Part shown: piece after piece, positions 1-6,697 of the stretch
How positions within the stretch are numbered: the first letter of the stretch is position 1
Layout of the letters: the number at the start of each line of letters is the position of its first letter
Source of the DNA: an uncultured Collinsella sp.
GTDB taxonomy: Bacteria > Actinomycetota > Coriobacteriia > Coriobacteriales > Coriobacteriaceae
Direction of reading: 5' to 3'
Length of the DNA stretch: 10,472 nucleotides
NCBI GenBank assembly: GCA_902493985.1
Contig: CABURR010000066.1
Location: forward strand, 1 to 10,472
The notes under the pieces: generated by a model
Told to the model about the DNA's origin: nothing
The model's database searches: none
The model's input: the letters and a program-made list of their open reading frames with translations, nothing else
Program-made: the position numbers and the translations under genes

Positions 1-897
1 GAGCGCCTGAACAGCGCTTCGACGCGCAAGATGATCACGGGTGTCTTGGCTACGCTGGTGGGCGGTTCGTTTTGGGGCTTCTCGGGCACCAGCGCGAGCT
101 TTCTGTTCGATACCTACCACGTCGATACCTTGTGGCTTATGAGCGTGCGTCAGATTCTCGCCGGTCTACTCTTTATGGCCGTGGTTGTTACGCGCGACCG
201 CGAGCGCCTGATTAAGCTCTGGACCACACCCGCCGATCGCAAGCAGCTGCTGCTCTTTACCGCCTTTGGCCTGCTGTTCAACCAGTTTTGCTATCTTTCG
301 GCCGTGCGCCTGACGAACGCCGGAACCGCGACGGTGCTCCAGTGCCTGCAGCTCGTTATCATCATGGGCTACACCTGCGCGATCGATCGCCGCATGCCGC
401 GTACTCGCGAAGTCATCGGCATTGGCCTGGCTCTGGGTGGAACCTTTTTAATCGCCACCGGCGGCGACCCCACCAGCCTGAATATCTCGCCGCTTGGCCT
501 GGCAGCAGGTCTTATGTGTGCGGTCAGCGCCGCGTGTATGGCGGTGATTCCCGCCAAGATCCTGCCCGAATACGGCAGCCCCATCGTCACGGGCTCGGCA
601 ATGCTCACGGCGGGCGTGGTTTCATGTGTCTTCGTGCGGCCCTGGGCGCAGATGCCGGCGCTCGACGCTGCCGGCATCGAGGCGCTCGCGGTGTTCGTGG
701 TTATCGGCTCGTTTTTTGCTTACATGCTTTATATGCAGGGCGTTAAGGACATCGGCTCGGTGCGCGCGAGCCTCATCGGAACTGTGGAGCCCGTCTCGGC
801 GACCATCACCAGCGCCGTTATGCTGGGCACGGTGTTTTTGCCGACCGACCTTATCGGCTTTGTCATGATCATCGTGATGATGTTCCTCACGGTGTAG
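1..897 (+). CDS. DMT/EamA-family membrane transporter (5' partial)
   Basis: Probable inner-membrane permease of the drug/metabolite transporter (EamA, 10-TM) superfamily; the substrate cannot be told from sequence. The protein is almost entirely hydrophobic helices separated by short polar loops. Its two halves look like the two EamA repeats: roughly residues 1-140 and 150-288, counted from the Met at 31. The second repeat carries a SLIGTVEPVSA stretch, matching the family's conserved 'EPV' region in the penultimate helices (Glu about residue 253). The frame is open from base 1, and no ribosome binding site precedes the ATG at 31, so the true start probably lies a few codons outside the window. 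The protein ends directly in its last hydrophobic helix (FLTV) with no cytoplasmic tail. No hairpin-plus-U-tract terminator is visible before the next gene, 150 nt downstream. The family call is firm; the substrate is unknown. Confidence 0.88.
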   Translation, partial: ERLNSASTRKMITGVLATLVGGSFWGFSGTSASFLFDTYHVDTLWLMSVRQILAGLLFMAVVVTRDRERLIKLWTTPADRKQLLLFTAFGLLFNQFCYLSAVRLTNAGTATVLQCLQLVIIMGYTCAIDRRMPRTREVIGIGLALGGTFLIATGGDPTSLNISPLGLAAGLMCAVSAACMAVIPAKILPEYGSPIVTGSAMLTAGVVSCVFVRPWAQMPALDAAGIEALAVFVVIGSFFAYMLYMQGVKDIGSVRASLIGTVEPVSATITSAVMLGTVFLPTDLIGFVMIIVMMFLTV

Positions 898-941
898 CTG
901 GCGCCGCCGCCAAGACGGGAAAAGATGTTGTGCCGCATTTT

Positions 942-953
942 CGCCAATTGGCG
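942..953. repeat. 12-bp perfect palindrome upstream of the DUF4012 gene
   Basis: CGCCAATTGGCG is a perfect 12-bp palindrome in the 150-nt gap between the transporter and the DUF4012 gene. It lies about 40 bp upstream of the candidate -10 element. It could be an operator, but nothing identifies a regulator, and a palindrome of this size can occur by chance. Confidence 0.35.
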
Positions 954-967
954 TCCGTGTCTGGAGT

Positions 968-996
968 TTAGCTGTCGACGCTCAAAATGCCATAAA
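968..996 (+). promoter_or_regulatory. Candidate promoter for the DUF4012 gene
   Basis: A possible extended -10 is seen as TGC followed by CATAAA (988-996; 4 of 6 matches to TATAAT). A weak -35, TTAGCT (968-973, 3 of 6), sits 17 bp upstream. Transcription would start near 1003, about 45 nt before the DUF4012 start codon. The stretch 991-1004 resembles 3379-3392 upstream of glmM, which adds mild support. The -35 is poor, so this is tentative. Confidence 0.3.
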
Positions 997-1047
997 CTAG
1001 TAACGTTATGGACTTTTTCATTGCGACTCAATTGCGAGGATTTCTTT

Positions 1048-3360
1048 ATGGCTGGTAATCACTTTAAGGGCAGCGATAGCGGCCGCCCTGCAGTTCCGCC
1101 GCGTCCGAACGGGGCTGGTAAGGCCGGCACGCCGAGCGGCGCTGGACAGGGCGGTTCCGGTAAGCGCGTGTCCCCGGGCGAGACGGCGATGTTTACCGCT
1201 CTGTACGAGCAGTCTCAAAAGGCAAAAAAGACCGGCCGTGCAAGAGGGAATGTCTTTGCGGGCGGTGCAACCTCCACGTCGCAGCCGAGCGGCGCTCCTT
1301 CGGTACCCGCGAACAACGCGGGTGCTGCCAACGCCGCGAATGGCGCCGGCAACGTTAATGCCGGCAAGGCCGCCAACAATACTCCCTCTGCCGGTGGCGC
1401 GGGGCTTACGGGTAACCTTGGCACGATTTACACCGGCGCCTCCGAGACTGGCACGTTCGCCCGCCTGGATGATAGCGGTGCCGAGTTTGCGGGCTCGGGT
1501 TCCAAGGAAGATTATTACGATTTTGGCTTGAACTACGGTAGCGACGCTTCGTCGAGTTCGACCTCTGACGGCCTGGTCCGTCATCGCCATCGCAAGGGCG
1601 AGCGCAAAAAGCGTCACACCGGCGCCATTATTGCCGCTGTAGTCGCGGTGCTTCTCGTTGCGCTTGGCGCAAGCGGCTTTATGCTGCTTAACTCGGCAAA
1701 GACCGTAAAGAGTGAAGCGAAGGAGGCTGTCGAGATCGTCGGTGGCCTTAAGGACAAGGTCACGTCGGGCGATTTTTCGACGCTGCCTGACGACGCGAAG
1801 AAGATCGATGAGCTCTGCGACAGCATGAAGGCGGAGACCTCGAGCTCGCTGTGGACGGCGGCATCGTTTATCCCGGTGTATGGCAGTGACATCAACGCAG
1901 CCCGCACCATGATTGATGCCCTGTCCGATGTCTCGAGCAACGCGCTGGTTCCCATGGCCGACAACCTTTCGCAGGCCACGCCCGGCAAGCTGTTCCAGGA
2001 CGGCATGATTAACGTGTCCGCGCTGCAGGCCGTTGCCGATTCGCTTTCCGATAGCTCCAAGGTGTTCAAGAGCGCCAACGAGAAGATCCAGGGTATTGGT
2101 GATACTCATATTTCCCAGGTGACCGAGCTGGTCGATAAGGCCAAGGACGGCTTTGCCACCCTCAACGGCGCGGTTGACGCGGCGGAGAAGGTCGCCCCCA
2201 TCCTTCCCCAGATGCTCGGCGCCAACGGCCAGACGCGCAACTACCTTGTGTACGCCATGAACAACGTCGAGATTCGTGCCTGCGGCGGCTTTGGCGGTTC
2301 GCAGGGCCTGATTTCGGTCACCGACGGCCAGATGTCGATTGGCGAGTTTGTTCCCCGCATTGGACTCAGCGAGGATGAGGCAGTCGAGAGCGTCGACGAA
2401 GAGGATGAGGCGCTGTTCGGCAACCACAGCAACCTGTACAACTCGGGCAATACCTATTCGCCTGATTGGCCCCGCAACTCGCAGCGTGTCGCCGCGCTGT
2501 GGAAGTCCCAGTATGGGCAGGACGTTGATGGCGTCGTCGGCATCGATCCGGTGTTCTTGCAGTACCTGCTGGGCCTTGTCGGTAATGTCTCGCTGCCTGA
2601 TGGTACGGTCGTCGACGGTACCAACGCGGCGAAGGTTCTCATGCACGATGTGTATTGGAACTATCCGGTCGAGGAATCGGACGGCATCTTTGCGGCTGTT
2701 GCCAGCGCCGCCTTCGACAAGATTCTCGGTGGCATCGGTGACGTCGACGTTACAAAGCTTGTCGGTGCATTCGAGCGCGGTGCCGAAGAGGGCCGTCTGA
2801 TTGCTTGGATGAGAAACGATGATGAGCAGAATGCCATCAAAGAGACGGGCATTGACGCTTCGCTGCCCGATCCGGATGATCCGAGTGCCGATCCCGTTGC
2901 CGGCGTTTACTTTAACAACCTGAGCTTCTCCAAGCTCGACTGGTATCTGAACGCCGACACGCAGATCGGCCAGGGCATCAAGAACGGCGACGGCACGTGC
3001 TCGTATCGCATCACCGTTACTCTGACGAACATCATGACGCAGGAGGAGGCTGGCAAGCTGCCCGATTACGTTGCGGCGAGCGCACCCGATGCCGCGCGTG
3101 ACGACGAGCGTCTGAATGTCTCGTTGTTTGCCCCGACGGGCGGCAACATTACTGATTTGACCGTCGAGGGCACCCAGTTTGGTCTTGGCGCCGCTACGTG
3201 GCATGGAATCCCCTTCTATTCGGGCACCGTTGACCTGCATGCTGGCGGGACGACGACGATCACGTATACGCTGACCACGTCGGCCGAGGCGGGGGACAAG
3301 CCGCTTACGCTGCGTCAGACTCCTACATGCCAGGCGGCTCGCGACAGCGCGTCGGCGTAG
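1048..3360 (+). CDS. Membrane-anchored DUF4012-domain protein
   Basis: Predicted 770-residue single-pass membrane protein of unknown function. Residues 1 to ~177 are a low-complexity Gly/Ala/Asn/Ser/Pro-rich region (very Ala/Asn/Gly-rich at ~88-120). A basic cluster with many Arg, Lys and His follows (~178-190), then one transmembrane helix (~192-215). By the positive-inside rule the N-terminus is cytoplasmic and the ~555-residue C-terminal part is outside. That part carries DUF4012 hallmarks: an N-Y-L-V-Y...N-N-V-E-I-R run ending in RACGGFGGSQG (410-420), then SPDWPRNSQ and VDGVVGIDPVFLQYLLG (from 493). I chose the ATG at 1048 because GAGGA (1036-1040) lies 7 nt upstream. The in-frame ATG at 925 has no such site and would prepend a Cys/Arg-rich stretch unlike the rest. 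The family is found in Gram-positive envelope contexts, and glmM next door fits a wall or surface role, but that is inference. The N-terminal tail may be a disordered partner-binding region. Confidence 0.9.
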   Translation: MAGNHFKGSDSGRPAVPPRPNGAGKAGTPSGAGQGGSGKRVSPGETAMFTALYEQSQKAKKTGRARGNVFAGGATSTSQPSGAPSVPANNAGAANAANGAGNVNAGKAANNTPSAGGAGLTGNLGTIYTGASETGTFARLDDSGAEFAGSGSKEDYYDFGLNYGSDASSSSTSDGLVRHRHRKGERKKRHTGAIIAAVVAVLLVALGASGFMLLNSAKTVKSEAKEAVEIVGGLKDKVTSGDFSTLPDDAKKIDELCDSMKAETSSSLWTAASFIPVYGSDINAARTMIDALSDVSSNALVPMADNLSQATPGKLFQDGMINVSALQAVADSLSDSSKVFKSANEKIQGIGDTHISQVTELVDKAKDGFATLNGAVDAAEKVAPILPQMLGANGQTRNYLVYAMNNVEIRACGGFGGSQGLISVTDGQMSIGEFVPRIGLSEDEAVESVDEEDEALFGNHSNLYNSGNTYSPDWPRNSQRVAALWKSQYGQDVDGVVGIDPVFLQYLLGLVGNVSLPDGTVVDGTNAAKVLMHDVYWNYPVEESDGIFAAVASAAFDKILGGIGDVDVTKLVGAFERGAEEGRLIAWMRNDDEQNAIKETGIDASLPDPDDPSADPVAGVYFNNLSFSKLDWYLNADTQIGQGIKNGDGTCSYRITVTLTNIMTQEEAGKLPDYVAASAPDAARDDERLNVSLFAPTGGNITDLTVEGTQFGLGAATWHGIPFYSGTVDLHAGGTTTITYTLTTSAEAGDKPLTLRQTPTCQAARDSASA

Positions 3361-3378
3361 GGTTTTTCTGGTAGCGCA

Positions 3379-3384
3379 GATAAT
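3379..3384 (+). promoter_or_regulatory. Candidate -10 element for glmM
   Basis: GATAAT matches the -10 consensus at 5 of 6 positions and lies 60 nt before the glmM start codon, in a 14-bp stretch (3379-3392) resembling 991-1004. No good -35 is found 16-18 bp upstream. If used, the transcript would begin near 3391, just before the hairpin at 3398-3424. Confidence 0.3.
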
Positions 3385-3397
3385 CGAGTACCATTTT

Positions 3398-3430
3398 GGG
3401 GCGGACAGGCAATCTGTTCGCCCCTATTTT
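3398..3430 (+). terminator. Hairpin terminator or leader hairpin before glmM
   Basis: An 11-bp stem (3398-3408 with 3414-3424; one G-T wobble) closes a 5-nt loop GCAAT and is followed by TATTTTGT. The shape fits a rho-independent terminator for the DUF4012 transcript, although the U-tract is short and interrupted. It ends only 8 nt before the glmM ribosome binding site (AAGGAG, 3433-3438). If glmM has its own promoter at about 3379, the hairpin would sit in the glmM leader instead. Confidence 0.6.
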
Positions 3431-3443
3431 GTAAGGAGAGCGC

Positions 3444-4775
3444 ATGAAGTACTTTGGCACCGACGGCTTTCGCGGTGAGGCCAACGTTGGGCTGACGGTA
3501 GAGCACGCTTATAAGATTGGCCGTTTTGTGGGCTGGTATTACGGTGCCAACCGCGAGCGCAAGGCACGCGTGATCGTGGGCAAGGACACGCGTCGTTCGA
3601 GCTACATGTTCGAGGCGGCGCTGGTGAGCGGCCTGGTCGCGAGCGGTGCGGACGCCTATATGCTGCACGTGATCCCCACGCCGGGCGTAGCGCATCAGAC
3701 CGTGGAAGGCTGCTTCGATTGCGGCATCATGATCAGCGCGAGCCACAACCCGTTTTGCGATAACGGCATTAAGCTTGTCAACAGCGACGGCTTTAAGATG
3801 GACGAGGACGTGCTGGAGCTCATTGAGGACTACATCGATGGCAAGAGCGAGGTGCCGCTGGCAACGGGCAACCATATCGGCGCCACGGTGGACTACATGC
3901 AGGGTCGCAACCGCTACATTGCCTCGCTCATCGCCAGTGCGAACTTTTCGCTGCAGGGCGTCAAGATCGGTATCGACTGCGCCAACGGCTCGGCATCCTC
4001 GGTGGCCAAGCCGGTGTTCGACGCACTGGGCGCCGATGTGCGCGTGATCAATGCCGCGCCCGACGGCTTTAACATCAATGTCGACTGCGGCTCCACGCAT
4101 ATGGAGCGCCTGCAGCGCCACGTGGTGGAGCAGGGCCTGGATGTGGGCTTTGCCTACGACGGCGATGCCGACCGCTGCTTGGCTGTGGACGAGCGCGGTC
4201 GCGTGGTAGACGGCGACCAGATCCTGTACGTGTGCGGCGTGTATCTGAACAAGCACGGGCGACTCTCGGGCGGTACCGTGGTGCCGACGATTGCCAGCAA
4301 CTTTGGCCTGATCAAGTCACTGGAGCTTGCCGGCCTGAGCGCCGTGACCAGCGGCGTGGGCGACCGTCATGTGTATGCCAAGATGCGCGAGGGCGGCTAC
4401 AGCCTGGGTGGCGAGCAGACGGGCCATACGATCTTTGGCGATATCGAGCGTACAGGCGACGGCATTATGACCTCGCTGCGCGTGATGGAAGTGATTCGTG
4501 CCGAGCGCGAGACACTCTCGCAGCTCACGGCTCCGTGCAAGCTGCTGCCGCAGGCGCAGGTGGCCGTGCGCGTGGCGGACAAGGACGCCGCGCTCGAGAA
4601 CATGGGCGTGCAGAACGCCATCGCCGAGGCCGAGGCTGCGCTGGCAGGCGAGGGTCGCGTGCTCGTACGCAAGAGCGGAACCGAGTCTGTGATTCGCGTT
4701 TTGGCCGAAGCCCCCGACCAAGCATCCGCCGATGCCGCCATGAAGCGCATCGCCGCCGCGCTGGAAGCTTTATAG
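3444..4775 (+). CDS. glmM: Phosphoglucosamine mutase GlmM
   Basis: Cytoplasmic enzyme converting glucosamine-6-phosphate to glucosamine-1-phosphate, the step before UDP-GlcNAc and hence peptidoglycan. At 443 residues it has the usual family length. It opens with the typical MKYFGTDGFRG. The phosphoserine loop ISASHNP places the catalytic serine at residue 100. The magnesium-binding DGDADR loop is at 239-244 (Asp 239, 241 and 243), the sugar-specificity loop GGEQTGH at 322-328, and the phosphate-binding RKSGTES at 409-415. The family usually has SGTEP in that last loop, so Ser in place of Pro is a small deviation. The start is supported by AAGGAG at 3433-3438, 5 nt upstream. It follows the DUF4012 gene by 83 nt with a hairpin between them, and is convergent with the carboxypeptidase gene. 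All catalytic loops are present and intact. GlmM, rather than phosphomannomutase, is favoured by the start motif and GGEQTGH loop. Confidence 0.97.
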   Translation: MKYFGTDGFRGEANVGLTVEHAYKIGRFVGWYYGANRERKARVIVGKDTRRSSYMFEAALVSGLVASGADAYMLHVIPTPGVAHQTVEGCFDCGIMISASHNPFCDNGIKLVNSDGFKMDEDVLELIEDYIDGKSEVPLATGNHIGATVDYMQGRNRYIASLIASANFSLQGVKIGIDCANGSASSVAKPVFDALGADVRVINAAPDGFNINVDCGSTHMERLQRHVVEQGLDVGFAYDGDADRCLAVDERGRVVDGDQILYVCGVYLNKHGRLSGGTVVPTIASNFGLIKSLELAGLSAVTSGVGDRHVYAKMREGGYSLGGEQTGHTIFGDIERTGDGIMTSLRVMEVIRAERETLSQLTAPCKLLPQAQVAVRVADKDAALENMGVQNAIAEAEAALAGEGRVLVRKSGTESVIRVLAEAPDQASADAAMKRIAAALEAL

Positions 4776-4802
4776 TTACGCGGTTTTACCAAACCGCGTA
4801 AC
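4775..4802. repeat. Perfect 12-bp inverted repeat abutting the glmM stop codon
   Basis: The arms 4775-4786 and 4791-4802 are perfectly complementary around the 4-nt loop TACC. The left arm begins with the last base of the glmM stop codon. No U-tract follows (GGCTCGAC), so it is not a standard intrinsic terminator. A 3'-end stabilising hairpin or the first element of a tandem termination region would fit. Confidence 0.7.
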
Positions 4803-4815
4803 GGCTCGACGCTGC

Positions 4816-4914
4816 AAACGGCCCCAAGCGGCAATCTGACGTTCAATTTCAAGGGCGCGACCAGAAGGTCAGCGCCCTTTCATTTCACGTCACCTTGCTC
4901 GCTTGGGACCGTTT
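4816..4914. repeat. ~99-bp imperfect palindrome between convergent genes
   Basis: The left arm 4816-4862 pairs with the right arm 4867-4914 around the loop AGAA. Paired blocks from outside in: 4816-4830 with 4900-4914 (14 of 15), GCAA with TTGC, TGACGT with ACGTCA, AAT with ATT, AAGGGCGC with GCGCCCTT, and GACC with GGTC, separated by short mismatches and one-base bulges. It lies between the ends of glmM and the carboxypeptidase gene and contains the likely two-way terminator. Its length and near-symmetry suggest a REP- or MITE-like repeated element, though copy number cannot be judged here. Confidence 0.7.
4851..4886. terminator. Likely bidirectional terminator, glmM / carboxypeptidase
   Basis: This is the core of the palindrome: AAGGGCGCGACC (4851-4862) pairs with GGTC and GCGCCCTT (4867-4870, 4872-4879), with A4871 bulged and loop AGAA. 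TCATTTC follows on the + strand. On the - strand the stem is followed by GAAATTG, a poor U-tract. It is placed 76 nt past glmM and about 95 nt past the end of the opposing gene, as expected for a shared terminator. Confidence 0.55.
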
Positions 4915-4980
4915 TCGCTGACGTTGCCAAGACATCGGCGTCAACATGGTTGGCGTTGGCGATGGCGTACTGATCAATCC

Positions 4981-6564
4981 TTACAGCTCGTAGAGCGTGG
5001 TGAACTTGTCCTGCAGGTAGCTGCAGTAGTAGCGGGCGTCAAAGTCCATGCCGCAGGCGCCCTTGATGAGCTCCGGCGCGTCCTTGGCGCGGCCCCACTG
5101 CCAAATGTGCTCGCCCAGCCAGGCGCGGACGGGTGTCAGGTCGCCGCTCGCACAGGCGCCGTTGAGGTCGACACCGTCGCGGCACATGGCCGGCACAAAC
5201 ATGGCATCGTAGGCACTGCCCAGCGCATACGTGGGGAAGTAGCCAAACGAGCCGCCGCTCCAGTGCGTATCCTGTAGGCAGCCGTGCGTGTCGTCGGGAA
5301 CGGGAATGCCCAGGTACTCATCCATGAAGCGGTTCCAAAGCGCGGGGATCTCCTTGGCCGTGGCCTCGCCGGCAAACAGCATGCGCTCGATCTCGTAGCG
5401 CACCATAACGTGCAGCGGATAGGTGAGCTCATCGGCCTCGGTGCGGATCAACGACGGCTGCGCGATGTTCACGGCGCGGTAGAGCGTGTCCTCGTCGACG
5501 TCGCCGTAGACCTCGGGTGCGTGGCGGCGCAGCACCTCGAGCAGCGGTCCCATAAAGGCGCGGCTGCGACCCACGGTGTTCTCGAAAAAGCGGCTCTGGC
5601 TTTCGTGGATGCCCATGGAGGTGCCACCCTCAAGACAGGTGCGCGCATAGGCAGGATTGACGCCCAGCTCGTACATGGCGTGTCCCGCCTCGTGGATGAT
5701 GCTGTAGACGTTGGAGGTGCAATCGTCCTCGTAGATGTGTGTCGCGATGCGCGCGTCACCCACGGCAAAGCCCTCGCTAAACGGGTGCTCGGTAAAGGCA
5801 AGCGTGGTGTCGTTCAGGTCCAGGCCGACGAGCTTCATAAGGTCGAAGCTCATGGCGCGCTGGGCGGCCTCGGGCACGCGGGCGTGCAAAAAGTCGGCAG
5901 CGGGCTGCTGGCCGCGCTCGCCGATGGCGTGCACGAGCGGCACGACCGTCGCCTTGACCTCATCGCAAAACGCATCGAAGCTCTTGGCGGAAAGGCCGCG
6001 CTCGTACTGGTCGAGCCAAACATCGTATGGGTCGCGCTTGGGGTCCATGAGCTCGGCCTGATGCTTGAGCTGGTAGACGATCCTATCCACATAGGGCTCA
6101 AAGCTCACCCAGTCATTGGCCGTCTTGGCCTTGTGCCACACGGCATCGGCCTCGCAGGTGAGCCTGGTCCAGGCCTCGGCCTCCTCGGTGGGGATGACGC
6201 TTGCCTCGCGCTGGTCGCGACCGAGCACACGGATCTCGTCGAGCAGCTGCGGGTCGTCAATTTTGCCGCCGGCGACGGTCTCGCGCGCTAACGAGCGTAC
6301 GAGCTCAACGGACTTCTCGCTGGTCAGCAGCTTGTGATGCTCGCCGGCAAGCGTGCCCATGGCGTCGGCACGGGCGGCAGCACCATTGGCAGGAGCAATC
6401 GTCGCTCCATCGAACTCGGCAATCTTGAGCAGGTACTCACGAGTCCACAGCTTGCCCTCGAGTTTGCGGAACTTTTTGACGGCCTTGTCGACTTTAGCGG
6501 CCTTGACGCCCTTGGCGGCCTTTGCCACGGCGGCCTTGGCCTTCTTATCGAGTTTCTTTCCCAT
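4981..6564 (-). CDS. M32-family metallocarboxypeptidase
   Basis: Cytoplasmic zinc carboxypeptidase of the thermostable carboxypeptidase (Taq) family M32, removing C-terminal residues from peptides. It is 527 residues long (family about 500). The family motifs appear in order: HPF at 260-262, DARIATH at 270-276 (family D-x-R-x-T-T), the zinc site HEAGH at 291-295 with the general base Glu292, HESQSR at 320-325 supplying the third ligand Glu321, IRTEADELTYP at 373-383, and GYFPTYALG at 441-449. The 26-residue step from His295 to Glu321 fits the family. Residues 1-35 are an unusually Lys/Ala-rich basic segment before the helical N-terminal region. The start is supported by AAGGA on the minus strand (6571-6575), 6 nt from the ATG. 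The gene stands alone, divergent from pheST and convergent with glmM. A role in peptide recycling is inferred. The active site looks intact. Confidence 0.96.
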   Translation of the reverse strand: MGKKLDKKAKAAVAKAAKGVKAAKVDKAVKKFRKLEGKLWTREYLLKIAEFDGATIAPANGAAARADAMGTLAGEHHKLLTSEKSVELVRSLARETVAGGKIDDPQLLDEIRVLGRDQREASVIPTEEAEAWTRLTCEADAVWHKAKTANDWVSFEPYVDRIVYQLKHQAELMDPKRDPYDVWLDQYERGLSAKSFDAFCDEVKATVVPLVHAIGERGQQPAADFLHARVPEAAQRAMSFDLMKLVGLDLNDTTLAFTEHPFSEGFAVGDARIATHIYEDDCTSNVYSIIHEAGHAMYELGVNPAYARTCLEGGTSMGIHESQSRFFENTVGRSRAFMGPLLEVLRRHAPEVYGDVDEDTLYRAVNIAQPSLIRTEADELTYPLHVMVRYEIERMLFAGEATAKEIPALWNRFMDEYLGIPVPDDTHGCLQDTHWSGGSFGYFPTYALGSAYDAMFVPAMCRDGVDLNGACASGDLTPVRAWLGEHIWQWGRAKDAPELIKGACGMDFDARYYCSYLQDKFTTLYEL

Positions 6565-6682
6565 ACCGTATCCTTAATCTCGCAGGCCGAGCGCCGCAGG
6601 CGGATGCACGGCCAGTTTGCACAACTACCTGCCTTGTACCCAGCACGAACAAAACGGAACGCGGCGATACGCCCACACAATG

Positions 6683-6691
6683 TGGTATCCT
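6683..6691 (+). promoter_or_regulatory. Candidate extended -10 promoter for the pheST T-box
   Basis: TGG followed by TATCCT (4 of 6 to TATAAT, with the TGn extension) would start transcription near 6698, just before the first T-box stem at 6703. No recognisable -35 exists at the correct distance. The dyad CCACA-CAA-TGTGG (6673-6685) overlaps its upstream edge. Position is the main support. Confidence 0.4.
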
Positions 6692-6697
6692 ATAGCC

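Noticed and set aside
925..1047. Upstream in-frame start for the DUF4012 protein
   Set aside because: No ribosome binding site precedes ATG 925, and the added residues are Cys/Arg-rich, unlike the rest. The ATG at 1048 has GAGGA at good spacing.
1018..3240. 740-codon open frame on the minus strand opposite the DUF4012 gene
   Set aside because: It mirrors a well-supported gene. High GC and strong codon bias keep the antisense frame open, and the translation shows no recognisable domain.
4903..4980. Possible small gene or RNA after the palindrome
   Set aside because: Only a weak GCCAA/TTGGC pairing is visible, with no ribosome binding site plus short frame ending before the opposing gene.
5284..6291. 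335-codon plus-strand frame opposite the M32 carboxypeptidase
   Set aside because: The minus-strand gene has every M32 motif in order; the plus frame is a shadow.
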